A DNA stretch of 64,000 nt, taken from contig VMSX01000030.1 of assembly GCA_013791905.1 (NCBI GenBank), forward strand, positions 1 to 64,000, read 5' to 3'. This document shows, one piece after another, positions 27,048 to 35,648 of the stretch. The notes beneath the pieces were generated by a model. The model saw only the letters and a program-made list of their open reading frames with translations, did not search any database and had not been told where the DNA came from. The translations under genes were made by a program, and so were the position numbers. The stretch is from Rhodocyclaceae bacterium (GTDB lineage: Bacteria > Pseudomonadota > Gammaproteobacteria > Burkholderiales > Rhodocyclaceae). Numbering within the stretch: position 1 is the stretch's first letter; each line of letters opens with the position of its first letter.

Positions 27048-28385
27048 TCATGATTTCTCCTTGTTCGTCGAGTTGATCGGTTCCACTTCAAGGGTCAGGC
27101 CGCTTCGCGCCGTGACCCGTACTTTCGATCCGCGCGGCAACGGCACATGACTGCGCACCCGCCATGTTTCGCCATGCACCCTGGCCCAGCCTTCAGCCTC
27201 GATGTCCTCCAGTGCCTCGCCTTCCATCCCCGGCAACTCCTCGCTACCCGTGAGCACCGGACGTTGCCGGGCGCGTAGCGCCATGCCGCCGACCGCGAAA
27301 CTGAACAGGGCGGAAGTGGCCGCCAGCGGCACGATCAATTGCCACGGCACACCATAGCTGGGCAGGTCGGTGTCGATCAGCATCACCGAACCAATGACGA
27401 AGGCGGCGAGGCCGCCCAGCCCCAGCGCGCCGAAGCTGGGCAGGAAAGCCTCGGCCAGCATGAAGGCGATGCCGAGCAGAATGAGCAACAGCCCGACATA
27501 GTTGATGGGCATCATTTGCAGGGCGAACAGGGCGAGCAACAGACAGATGCCGCCGACCACGCCGGGAAACAGCATGCCGGGGTTGGAAAATTCGTAGAAC
27601 AGCCCGTAGATGCCGAGCAGCAGCAGTATGTAGGCGATGCTCGGGTCGCCGATGACGGCCAGCAGGCGATTGCGCCAGTCCGCTTCGACCCGGGTGACCG
27701 TCAGTCCCGCCGTGTCGAGCGTGATCTCGCCGCTTGCCAGTTTCACCTTGCGGCCATGCAGCTGTTTCAGCAGATCCGCCAGATCGACCGCCAGCACATC
27801 CACCACCTTGGCTTTCAAGGCTGCCTCGGCGGACAGGCTGACCGCCTCGCGCACCGCCCGCTCCGCCCAGTCGGCATTGCGCCCACGCAGTTCGGCCAGG
27901 CCGCGGATATAGGCGGATGAATCGTTGATCGCCTTGCTGGCCTTGGCATCGCGCGGCGGCGCGGGTTTGCCTTCTTTCTTGTCGGCCGGCTGGTCCGGGG
28001 CTGCGCTGGGCATCAGTTCCACCGGCGTGGCTGCGCCCAGATTGGTGGCCGGGGCCATCGCGGCGATGTGGCTGGCATACAGGATGTAGGTGCCGGCGCT
28101 GGCCGCACGCGCGCCCTGGGGTGATACGTAGGTGACGACTGGCACGCGGGAGGCGAGAATCGCCTTGATGATGTCGCGCATCGAGCTATCCAGTCCACCC
28201 GGCGTATCCATCTCGATCACCACCAGACTGGCGCGTGCCTCCTCCACCTTGTCGAGGCCGCGCAACAGATAATCGGCACTGGCCGGGCTGATGGCGCCCT
28301 TCACGGTGAGCACGTACGCACCCTCCGCCCACACTGGCAGCGCGTGGAGCAGGGCCAGCAGCAAAAAGACAATCCAGCGTGCCAT
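27048..28385 (-). CDS. nfeD: NfeD protein with ClpP-class serine protease domain
   Basis: 445 residues. Signal peptide 1-20; Clp-type protease domain with EMDTPGGLDSSMRDI, the nucleophile in GARAASAGTY, and a Lys in DAKASKAIND; four or five membrane helices; a soluble NfeD OB-fold at the C-terminus. Relatives cleave stomatin near its C-terminus. Pairs with slipin downstream. Start at 28385 (MARWIVFLLLAL) with GGGGGAT upstream; an earlier in-frame start lacks a signal peptide. The stop TGA begins the repeat element. Confidence 0.92.
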   Translation of the reverse strand: MARWIVFLLLALLHALPVWAEGAYVLTVKGAISPASADYLLRGLDKVEEARASLVVIEMDTPGGLDSSMRDIIKAILASRVPVVTYVSPQGARAASAGTYILYASHIAAMAPATNLGAATPVELMPSAAPDQPADKKEGKPAPPRDAKASKAINDSSAYIRGLAELRGRNADWAERAVREAVSLSAEAALKAKVVDVLAVDLADLLKQLHGRKVKLASGEITLDTAGLTVTRVEADWRNRLLAVIGDPSIAYILLLLGIYGLFYEFSNPGMLFPGVVGGICLLLALFALQMMPINYVGLLLILLGIAFMLAEAFLPSFGALGLGGLAAFVIGSVMLIDTDLPSYGVPWQLIVPLAATSALFSFAVGGMALRARQRPVLTGSEELPGMEGEALEDIEAEGWARVHGETWRVRSHVPLPRGSKVRVTARSGLTLEVEPINSTNKEKS

Positions 28386-28508
28386 GCTTATCCCCCGAAC
28401 CCAAGCTAAGCCGATGACGACCGGCCAAGCTGGCCTTTCAGTAGAGCAGTATGCCAACCACAATCATAGCAGCGGAGGCCAATCTTGGCGGGCGGACGAG
28501 ACTGGGCC

Positions 28509-29597
28509 TTACTGTGAAGCCCGCTGGCGCACCAGCACCACCATCAGCGTCATCGCGGTGAGTGGCAGCACGAAGCCGAGCATCGCCGCGCTGAATGCCG
28601 GCAGCACGGCGTGGCCGGTGGCATCCAGTACCAGGTATGTCGCATAGGCGACATAGAAGGCGATGAACAGGGCACCCTGCCAGCGCGGAATCAGGTGTCC
28701 TCGCGCGAACACCGGCAGGCAGGCGAATGCCGCTGCGATCATCACCGGGATGTCGAAGCGGGTCAGGGCCGGTGCGACTTCGAGCCCGCCCGGCGTGACC
28801 ACGGCGGCGATGCCGGCAATCGCCAGAATATTGAATATGCCGCTGCCGACCACGTTGCCGACCGCGATATCGCGCTCGCCGCGCAGTGCCGCCACGACCG
28901 AGGTGGCCAGTTCTGGCAGCGAGGTGCCGATGGCGACGATAGTGAGGCCGATGATCAATTCGCTCACGCCAAAATGCCGCGCGAACACTACCGCGCCACC
29001 CACCAGCCAATGCGATCCGAGCACCAGCATGGCCAGCCCGGCAACGATCAACGCAATTTGCAGCGGCAGCGCGCCGCTGATCTTGCCAGCGTCATCTCCG
29101 CCAACCCCGAATTCCTGCGCGTACTCATCTTCAATTGCCGCGCTTTCCTGGCGGCTCTGGCGCAGCGCAAACAGGATGTAGCCGACGATGCCAGCAAACA
29201 GCAGGATGCCGTCGAACAGCCCGATGTGGCCGTCCAGCGCCATGAGCAGGAACAGCACCGAAGCTCCGATCAACAGCGGCACGTCGATGCGCACGAGCTG
29301 TTGCGAGACCACCAGCGGCACGATCAGCGCCGAGATGCCGAGGATGAGCAGCACGTTGACGATGTTGCTGCCGACCACATTGCCGACGGCGATGTCGGAC
29401 TGTCCGGCGAGGCCGGCCTGCACGCTCACCGCAAGCTCCGGTGCGCTGGTGCCGAAGGCGACCACCGTGAGTCCGATTACCAGCGGCGAGATGCCAAGGC
29501 GGGATGCCAGGCGTGCGGCGCCGCGCACCAAAAACTCGGCGCCGGCGACCAGCAGCACCAGACCGAGGACGAACAGGGCGATAACAGTCAAATCCAT
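28509..29597 (-). CDS. calcium/sodium antiporter, CaCA family
   Basis: 362 residues, about 10-11 helices in two homologous halves. The two alpha-repeats are AFGTSAPELAVS (residues about 48-59) and AIGTSLPELATS (about 230-241), with GNVVGSNIVN and GNVVGSGIFN. YrbG-like. A NhaR-type regulator is divergent nearby, suggesting salt-linked expression; that link is inference. Confidence 0.92.
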   Translation of the reverse strand: MDLTVIALFVLGLVLLVAGAEFLVRGAARLASRLGISPLVIGLTVVAFGTSAPELAVSVQAGLAGQSDIAVGNVVGSNIVNVLLILGISALIVPLVVSQQLVRIDVPLLIGASVLFLLMALDGHIGLFDGILLFAGIVGYILFALRQSRQESAAIEDEYAQEFGVGGDDAGKISGALPLQIALIVAGLAMLVLGSHWLVGGAVVFARHFGVSELIIGLTIVAIGTSLPELATSVVAALRGERDIAVGNVVGSGIFNILAIAGIAAVVTPGGLEVAPALTRFDIPVMIAAAFACLPVFARGHLIPRWQGALFIAFYVAYATYLVLDATGHAVLPAFSAAMLGFVLPLTAMTLMVVLVRQRASQ

Positions 29598-29622
29598 GAA
29601 TGTGTTTTTCTTGGTGGGGAAA

Positions 29623-30309
29623 TCATTGATTGAGGACGTCGGTGAAACTCAGTCCGGCGAGTGCGCGAATCGAGCGCACCAAGTAATACAGTACCGCCAT
29701 CATCAGCACCGTCGCCGGCAGCGCGATCATCGGGTAGCTGAGCAGCGTCAGGCGGCCGAGCTCCTCGTTGAAGGCCGGCGTGCCAGACGGGCTGGTAACG
29801 ATCCAGACGGCGAGGATGTAGTTCATTACCGATGAAAAGAAAAATGAACAGGCCAGCATCCAGGTGGCGATTCTCAGGCGGGATTCGAAGGCGGCAGTGT
29901 TGCCGCGTTCTTCCAGGCTCGTCTGGATCAGTTCGACCTTCATCAATGCCGGTGTGTACAGCAGCACCCGCACCAGCGGATAGGGCGTGTAGGCGGAGAT
30001 GGCGACTGCAATGCCGATGAGGCCGGGAATGGCCGCTTCCTTGACGGCTAGCCATTGCGTATCCAATTGCAGCAGGCCGATGCCGCCGGTCAGGATGACG
30101 TTGATCATGCCCAGCGCGGCAAACACGTTGATCTTGCGCCGCCGCATCAGGTCCCGCGTGCCCCAGAACAGCGGAAAAGCCAGCGCCAGCAACAGCGCCT
30201 TGGCCGGCCCTAGATCCTCCGGATCGCTCAGATTCATCAGGATCAGCGAGGGGATGACCAGGTTGATCAGCAGTTCGATCAGCGGGTTGGGCTTGGTGTT
30301 GTCGATCAT
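29623..30309 (-). CDS. VC0807-family inner membrane protein
   Basis: 228 residues with six hydrophobic stretches; opens MIDNTKPNPLIELLINLVIP, resembling the uncharacterised VC0807 family. It lies 25 bp before the antiporter gene on the same strand and shares the divergent promoter region with nhaR. No catalytic motif is visible. Function unknown. Confidence 0.7.
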   Translation of the reverse strand: MIDNTKPNPLIELLINLVIPSLILMNLSDPEDLGPAKALLLALAFPLFWGTRDLMRRRKINVFAALGMINVILTGGIGLLQLDTQWLAVKEAAIPGLIGIAVAISAYTPYPLVRVLLYTPALMKVELIQTSLEERGNTAAFESRLRIATWMLACSFFFSSVMNYILAVWIVTSPSGTPAFNEELGRLTLLSYPMIALPATVLMMAVLYYLVRSIRALAGLSFTDVLNQ

Positions 30310-30369
30310 GTCGGGAATGAGCGCTGCGTTTCGATTCGTTTTGTCGGGGCGGGCGGTATGCTGACGCAG

Positions 30370-30397
30370 GTATATTCATCTGTCAAATCGAATATAC
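30370..30397. promoter_or_regulatory. candidate NhaR (LysR-type) operator
   Basis: Perfect 8-bp arms GTATATTC and GAATATAC with a 12-bp spacer, midway between the divergent VC0807-family gene and nhaR. LysR-type regulators usually bind T-N11-A palindromes of this size. Confidence 0.6.
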
Positions 30398-30479
30398 TTT
30401 CATGATACAGCGGAAAAAACGATGAGTTTGTCTGTGGCAACACGCAACGGGATCCGCTTCATTTCGCCTGATCGACATC

Positions 30480-31388
30480 ATGGCCACACTCAACTTCAAG
30501 CATTTGCGCTATTTCTGGATGGTTGCCAAGACCGGCAGCATTGCTCGCGCCGCCGAGCAGATCCACCTTGCGCCGCAGTCCATCAGCGGGCAATTGAGCG
30601 AGTTCGAGGCGACGCTGGGCGTTGATCTGTTCCGGCGCGCCGGCCGTAACCTTGAATTGACCGACGCCGGGCGGCGCATCCTGAGCTATGCCGAGGAAAT
30701 CTTCACGATTGGTGACGAATTGCTCGAAGTGCTGCGCGACCAGACGCTAGTAAAGACCTTGCCGTTCCGTGTCGGCATTGCCGATTCCGTCTCGAAGTCG
30801 GTGGCCTACCGGCTCGTCGAGCCAGCCCTCAAGCTCGGGGAACCGGTGCGGCTGATTTGCCGCGAGGGACGTCTGGCATCGCTGCTGGCGGAACTGGCGG
30901 TGCATCGACTCGACATGATCATCGCCGACCGGCCCATGCCCACCCATCTGAACGTTCGTGGCTTCAGCCACCTGCTCGGCGAGAGCGGGCTCACCGTGTT
31001 CGGTGCTCCCAGCCTGATGAAAAAGGTGCCCGGCAGCTTTCCCGCCATGCTCAACAATGCCCCGTTCCTGCTGCCGGGCGAAGATGCCATCATTCGACCG
31101 AAGCTGCTCCAGTGGCTGGAAGCCAATGCCTTACGGCCCCGCATCGTCGGCGAGTTCGACGACAGCGCCTTGATGAAATCGTTCGGCCAGGCGGGGGCCG
31201 GGCTGTTCGTCGCGCCGACCGCCATTGCGGATATTGTTTGCGAGCAATACCAGGTCATGGCGCTCGGCCGCATCGATACAGTAGTTGAGCAACTCTATGC
31301 CATCACCACCGAGCGTCGCTTGACACATCCGGCCATCGTGGCGATCAGCAAGGCGGCGCGGCTGGATGTGTTTGGCGGAGAGAGTTAG
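30480..31388 (+). CDS. nhaR: LysR-family activator NhaR
   Basis: 302 residues. N-terminal HTH (FKHLRYFWMVAKTGSIARAAEQIHLAPQSISGQL, residues 6-39; split here for length) is typical of NhaR, the Na+-responsive activator of the NhaA antiporter. The rest is a two-lobed periplasmic-binding fold. No nhaA is in the window; the neighbouring CaCA antiporter and VC0807-family gene are candidates. Weak ribosome site (GATCGACATC before ATG). Confidence 0.9.
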   Translation: MATLNFKHLRYFWMVAKTGSIARAAEQIHLAPQSISGQLSEFEATLGVDLFRRAGRNLELTDAGRRILSYAEEIFTIGDELLEVLRDQTLVKTLPFRVGIADSVSKSVAYRLVEPALKLGEPVRLICREGRLASLLAELAVHRLDMIIADRPMPTHLNVRGFSHLLGESGLTVFGAPSLMKKVPGSFPAMLNNAPFLLPGEDAIIRPKLLQWLEANALRPRIVGEFDDSALMKSFGQAGAGLFVAPTAIADIVCEQYQVMALGRIDTVVEQLYAITTERRLTHPAIVAISKAARLDVFGGES

Positions 31389-31426
31389 CCCCGCCCTTCT
31401 TGCAAATTGCATGGCGTGCATGTGGG

Positions 31427-31452
31427 TATTACAATGAACATCCATGTAATAC
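31427..31452. promoter_or_regulatory. candidate vapBC operator
   Basis: Perfect 7-bp arms GTATTAC and GTAATAC with a 12-bp spacer, 16-41 bp before the vapB ATG, next to its AAAAGGAG ribosome site. Expected VapBC autoregulation site. Confidence 0.6.
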
Positions 31453-31467
31453 AAAAGGAGTCATCCC

Positions 31468-31707
31468 ATGTCGACGACGCTTACCAGCAAGGGTCAGGTC
31501 ACCATCCCCAAGCAGATTCGCGATGCGCTGAACCTGGCGCCGGGTTGTTCCGTTGATTTTGCCGTCAATCGCGAGGGGGATGTCGTCATTCACAAGGTCG
31601 GCGCCAGGCCGAGCCGCAAGCCCGATCGCTTCGAATCTGCCCGTGGCAAGGCCGACGTCAAATGGCGCACCGACGAGCTGATGGCACTGCTGCGCGGCGA
31701 GGACTGA
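31468..31707 (+). CDS. vapB: AbrB/MazE-fold antitoxin VapB
   Basis: 79 residues. N-terminal swapped-hairpin fold LTSKGQVTIPKQIRDALNL; acidic C-terminal tail (KWRTDELMALLRGED) to bind VapC. Ribosome site AAAAGGAG 7 nt from ATG. Followed by vapC with one base between stop and start. Confidence 0.93.
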   Translation: MSTTLTSKGQVTIPKQIRDALNLAPGCSVDFAVNREGDVVIHKVGARPSRKPDRFESARGKADVKWRTDELMALLRGED

Positions 31708-31708
31708 G

Positions 31709-32125
31709 GTGTCATCCGTGTTGCTGGTCGACACCAATGTGCTGGTCGACGTTCTGGAGAACGATCCGGAATGGGCGGACTGGTCGATTGGCCAATTGCG
31801 CGCCCAGTCGAAGATTCACCGGCTGGCGATCAACCCGATCATCTATGCCGAGCTGTCGTTGACGTTCTCGACCGTCGAGGCGCTGGACAACACCATCGAA
31901 GACCTGGGTCTGGCCCTGATCGAAGTGCCGCGCCCGGCATTGTTCCTCGCCGGCAAAGCCTTCGTGCGTTACCGCCGCCAGGGCGGCATCAAGAACAACG
32001 TGCTTGCCGACTTCTTCATCGGTGCGCACGCGGCCGTGTCGCGACTCCCGCTGCTGACCCGTGATACGCGCCGCTACACCACCTATTTCGCAGAGGTCCA
32101 ACTTGTGGTGCCGGAACAGGCATAG
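31709..32125 (+). CDS. vapC: PIN-domain toxin VapC
   Basis: 138-residue Mg-dependent RNase toxin. PIN acidic residues: VDTNVLVD at 7-14, AELSLTF near 47, NNVLADFFIGAHA near 95, and a final Asp in LLTRDTRRY near 117. Start GTG at 31709, one base after the vapB stop. Target RNA unknown. Confidence 0.92.
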   Translation: MSSVLLVDTNVLVDVLENDPEWADWSIGQLRAQSKIHRLAINPIIYAELSLTFSTVEALDNTIEDLGLALIEVPRPALFLAGKAFVRYRRQGGIKNNVLADFFIGAHAAVSRLPLLTRDTRRYTTYFAEVQLVVPEQA

Positions 32126-32185
32126 GGGCATTGAGTGCAAAACAAAGCTCAGGTCAGCTCAGGCTCGCTTAATTCCCGCTTCACC

Positions 32186-32206
32186 AAAAAGTCGGCGTTG
32201 GCGGGT
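32186..32206 (+). repeat. short A repeat after vapC
   Basis: AAAAAGTCGGCGTTGGCGGG, diverged by one base in the core and lacking the GACGGC end. Intergenic between vapC and the FAA remnant. Confidence 0.7.
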
Positions 32207-32233
32207 TATCTCCGATCAGGGCCACAGTGATTT

Positions 32234-33081
32234 TCAGACCTTGCGCACCGGATTCACCAGGCTGCCAAAACCGCCGATGCGGCTTTCGGCGCTGTCGCCG
32301 TTTTCGATCACCACGGCGCCCGGCGTGCCGCTGCTGATGATGTCGCCAGGGTAGAGCGTGGCGACGTGGGAATGGAAGGCCACCAGGTAGTCAGGCGGAA
32401 AGGTCATGTTGGCTACCGTGTTCTCGCGGTGCAGCTTGCCGTTCTTCCAGGTGGCGACCTTGAGGGCGGCCACGTCGGCCACTTCGTCGGGGGTGATCAG
32501 TTCGGGCCCGAACGAGAAGAAGGTGTCGAAGTTCTTCGAGCGGGTAAGGAAACGCGGGTTCTTTTCGGGGATGTCCTCGGCCGTCATGTCGATGACAAGG
32601 CAGTAGCCGGCGATGTAGGTCAGCGCATCGGCCTTGTCGATGCGGTGACAGGTGCGGCCGATGATGACGCCGAGTTCGCCCTCGGCAGTAACGCGCTGCG
32701 ACTGCGGCGGCAGCTCGATGGGGTCGCCCGGCCGATGATGGTGTTGTCGCACTTCATGAACGAGGCCGGCTCGGTGGGGAGCGCCGCTTTGAGATCGGCA
32801 GCGTGGTCCTGGTAGTTAAGCCCGATGCCCCAGATCTTGCGCGGGTGGCGGTAGAGCGGGGCGTAGCGCACGGCCTCGGGTGGCAGGGCGCCGCTGACGG
32901 CAGCGGTAGTTAGCGCATCGTCCTGCAACTTCGCGCTCAGGCCGTTGGTGATCAGCGCGAACAGGTCGAGCGGCCAGTTGCAGCCGAGGTGGGCGTTGAT
33001 GGCGCGTACCGGCACCAGGCCGGCGGGTGTGACTACGGCGGCTTCCTCGCCGTGTGCGGTGTAGAGGGTGGAAAGGCGCAT
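32234..33081 (-). pseudogene. fumarylacetoacetate hydrolase-family gene, frameshifted
   Basis: Two overlapping reading frames add up to one FAA-hydrolase-type protein. The first (from ATG 33081) runs MRLSTLYTAHGEE to KIWGIGLNYQDHAADLKA and KCDNTIIG; the second continues PGDPIELPPQSQ, GELGVIIG and NGDSAES to the end. The shift is one missing base in the GC run at about 32725-32733: GGCCGGGC where GGCCCGGGC would keep frame. Members hydrolyse or isomerise acylpyruvate-like compounds. It could be a recent pseudogene or a sequencing error; I cannot tell which. Confidence 0.78.
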
Positions 33082-33150
33082 GGTGTGGGTTCGTGGAGTA
33101 ACGAAGCCGGAAGCCTAGCAGAAGTGCAGCACGGGAATACGGTGCTATTT

Positions 33151-33450
33151 TTACGCCGCCAATTTCAACGGGCGAATCTTCGCGACTTCGTGCTTGAGTG
33201 ACTTTTCTGCTTGCCAGAGATCGTAATTGGCTTGCATGTGAAGCCATGTTTCCGGGCTGGTGCCGAGCGCAGTTGCGAGGCGCACCGCCATGTCAGCGCT
33301 GATGCCAGCTTTCTTGTTGAGTACGCGGGAAAGCATCACCCGGGTGACGCCGAGGCGTTCGGCAAAACCGGTCACGGTGATGTCTGTGTCTGTGAATACC
33401 CCATCCCGGAGAACTTCGCCCGGGTGCGGAGGGTTATGCATTCTCGTCAT
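33151..33450 (-). CDS. higA: HigA-family antitoxin (second copy)
   Basis: 99 residues with HNPPHPGEVLRDGVF and the HTH TGFAERLGVTRVMLSRVLNKKAGIS. Partner of the toxin gene 11 bp upstream. Distinct from the first HigA at 10618. Likely represses the palindrome at 33754. Confidence 0.93.
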   Translation of the reverse strand: MTRMHNPPHPGEVLRDGVFTDTDITVTGFAERLGVTRVMLSRVLNKKAGISADMAVRLATALGTSPETWLHMQANYDLWQAEKSLKHEVAKIRPLKLAA

Positions 33451-33461
33451 TGTTCGTTACC

Positions 33462-33740
33462 TCAATGGTAGTCCTGATAGTCGACCAGGATGGCGTCGCC
33501 ATCTTCAAAGGCAAAGGTCAGGCGCCAGTTGCCATTGACCCATACCGTCCAGTGTCCTGCGAGCTTGCCTGTCAGAGGGTGTAACTTCCAGCCGGGCAGG
33601 CCCATGTCGGCTGGTTGCTTCGCTGTATCAAGCATACCCAGTTGCAGCCTGAGTTTATTGGCATGCGCCGGCTGTATGCCGGCTTTGCTGCCGTGCCGAA
33701 AGAACTGTTCAAGACCTTTGTGCTGGAATGACTTGATCAT
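33462..33740 (-). CDS. higB: HigB/RelE-family toxin (second copy)
   Basis: 92 residues: MIKSFQHKGLEQFFRHGSKAG, then GNWRLTFAFEDGDAILVDYQ near the end, the classic HigB/killer-protein layout. mRNA interferase by family. Followed by higA. The 16-bp operator-like palindrome lies 14 bp before its start. Confidence 0.93.
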   Translation of the reverse strand: MIKSFQHKGLEQFFRHGSKAGIQPAHANKLRLQLGMLDTAKQPADMGLPGWKLHPLTGKLAGHWTVWVNGNWRLTFAFEDGDAILVDYQDYH

Positions 33741-33753
33741 TGGCAGACTGTAT

Positions 33754-33769
33754 ATTGTAAATTTACAAT
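33754..33769. promoter_or_regulatory. perfect 16-bp palindrome, candidate HigA operator
   Basis: ATTGTAAATTTACAAT, fully symmetric, in the only AT-rich patch here, directly before the second higB. Expected autoregulation site. Confidence 0.65.
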
Positions 33770-33801
33770 TGTCAATGAATCCGGGTAATGAAGTCCGATA
33801 A

Positions 33802-35640
33802 TCAGTTTTGAGACATCGCGATCAGTTCCAGCAGCGCCGCGCCATAGCGGGCGGCCTTGGCCGCGCCGATGCCGGGAACGTCGAGCAGGTCCTCCGGGCT
33901 GGCCGGCTGGCGGCTGGCGAGTTCGTGCAGGGTTTTGTCGTGCAGGATGACATAGGCGGGGACGCCTTGCGCTTTGGCTTCTGCGGCGCGCCAGGTGCGC
34001 AGGTCCTCGACAATGCCCGGGTGACTGTTGGCAGGTGCTTCGGTTGAACTTTTGCGCCGTCTCACCAGCGCCGACTTTCCACCGTGCCTGGCGATCTGGC
34101 GGCGCAGCTGCAGCACGCTTTCTCCCTTCAGCACGGGGCGCGCCGCCGCGGTGAGCTTGAGGGCGCCGTAGGCTTCTGCATCGGCGTGCAGCAGCCCACC
34201 GGCCAGCAACTGGCGGAAGACCGAACGCCAGCCGGCCTCGTCGGTATCGGCGCCAACGCCGAAGGTGGGCAGGTCAGTGTGGCCAAGCTGTTGCATGCGT
34301 GGGGTGTTCTTGCCGCGCAACAGGTCGATCAGGTGACCAGCGCCGAAACGCTGGCCGGTACGCAGGATGGCGGACATGGCTTTTTGCGCGGCCATGGTGC
34401 CGTCCCACAGTTCCGGCGGTTCGAGGCAGGTGTCGCAGTTGCCGCAGCGCTCGTCCCGGGTTTCGGCAAAATAGGCCAGCAGGCGCGTGCGCCGGCATTC
34501 GGCGGTTTCGCACCAGGCCAGCAGGGCGTCGAGCTTGCCCCGTTCGATGCGTTTCTGCTCTTCGCCGGCTTCCGATTCGTCGATGCGCAGGCGATGGATC
34601 ATCACGTCGTTGAGGCCGTAGGTCATCCAGGCTTCGGCCGGTTCGCCGTCGCGGCCGGCACGGCCGGTTTCCTGATAGTAGGCTTCAAGGCTCTTCGGCA
34701 GGTCGAGATGGACGACGAAGCGCACGTCGGGCTTGTCGATGCCCATGCCGAAGGCAATGGTGGCGACGATGACGATGGCGTCCTCGCGCACAAAGCGCTG
34801 CTGATGCCGGGTGCGCGTGGTCGTGTCGAGGCCGGCATGGTAGGGCAACGCGTTGATGCCCTGGGTTGCCAGCCATGCGGCGGTTTCATCTACCTTCTTG
34901 CGCGACAGGCAGTAAACGATGCCGGCTTCGTTGGGGTGCGTGGCGAGGAAATCGAGCAACTGGCGCCGGGGGTTGCTGCGTTCGACGACTATGTAGCGGA
35001 TGTTCGGTCGGTCGAAACTGGAGATGAAGATGCGGGCGTTGTCGAGGCCGAGGCGCAGGAGGATTTCGCGGCGCGTCAGGGCGTCGGCGGTGGCGGTTAG
35101 CGCGATGCGCGGCACGGTGGGATAGCGCTCGTGCAGGACGGAAAGCTGGATGTATTCGGGGCGGAAGTCGTGGCCCCACTGCGAGACGCAATGCGCTTCG
35201 TCGATGGCGAACAGGACGAGGTTGCCGGCGGCGTTCAGGCGGTCGAGCAGGGCGAGAAAACGTTCGGTCAGCAGGCGTTCCGGCGCGACGTAGATCAGGT
35301 CGAGCGTGCCCGCCAGCAGTTGCCTTTCGGTCTCGCTGGCCGTCGCGTAATCGAGGGATGAATTCAGGAATGCGGCGCGCACGCCCGCCTGGCGCAGGGC
35401 ATCGACCTGATCCTGCATCAGTGCGATGAGCGGCGAGACTACCACGCCGACGCCCGGTCGCAGCAAGGGGGGGATCTGATAGCACAGCGACTTGCCGCCG
35501 CCGGTGGGCATCAGCACCAGCGCGTCACCGCCGCTGCTCAGGTGGTCGATGATTTCGGCCTGCGGCCCGCGAAAGGCCGGGTAGCCAAAAACCTGGCGCA
35601 GCGTGTCTAGTGCGGTGGGTGCAGTGCCGTCAAGTGTCAT
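33802..35640 (-). CDS. recQ: ATP-dependent DNA helicase RecQ
   Basis: 612 residues from the ATG at 35640. Helicase: TGGGKS (Walker A), [11 protein letters not shown] (DEAH), ALTATAD, and [10 protein letters not shown] (motif VI). Zinc site: CETAEC...CGNCDTC. Winged helix, then a C-terminal HRDC domain ([32 protein letters not shown]). A short A repeat ([13 protein letters not shown]) sits in the linker to HRDC. A TTG at 35652 would extend it by four residues. A three-hairpin element occupies its 5' leader, ending 10 nt before ATG. Confidence 0.95.
   Translation of the reverse strand: MTLDGTAPTALDTLRQVFGYPAFRGPQAEIIDHLSSGGDALVLMPTGGGKSLCYQIPPLLRPGVGVVVSPLIALMQDQVDALRQAGVRAAFLNSSLDYATASETERQLLAGTLDLIYVAPERLLTERFLALLDRLNAAGNLVLFAIDEAHCVSQWGHDFRPEYIQLSVLHERYPTVPRIALTATADALTRREILLRLGLDNARIFISSFDRPNIRYIVVERSNPRRQLLDFLATHPNEAGIVYCLSRKKVDETAAWLATQGINALPYHAGLDTTTRTRHQQRFVREDAIVIVATIAFGMGIDKPDVRFVVHLDLPKSLEAYYQETGRAGRDGEPAEAWMTYGLNDVMIHRLRIDESEAGEEQKRIERGKLDALLAWCETAECRRTRLLAYFAETRDERCGNCDTCLEPPELWDGTMAAQKAMSAILRTGQRFGAGHLIDLLRGKNTPRMQQLGHTDLPTFGVGADTDEAGWRSVFRQLLAGGLLHADAEAYGALKLTAAARPVLKGESVLQLRRQIARHGGKSALVRRRKSSTEAPANSHPGIVEDLRTWRAAEAKAQGVPAYVILHDKTLHELASRQPASPEDLLDVPGIGAAKAARYGAALLELIAMSQN
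34055..34080 (-). repeat. short A repeat inside recQ
   Basis: GCCGTCTCACCAGCGCCGAC then TTTCC; read as [10 protein letters not shown] in the linker before the HRDC domain, the same frame as in uup. Confidence 0.85.
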
Positions 35641-35648
35641 GCGCCGCT

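Noticed and set aside
32700-32740. Programmed frameshifting in the FAA gene
   Set aside because: No slippery heptamer or downstream structure; simple base loss explains it.
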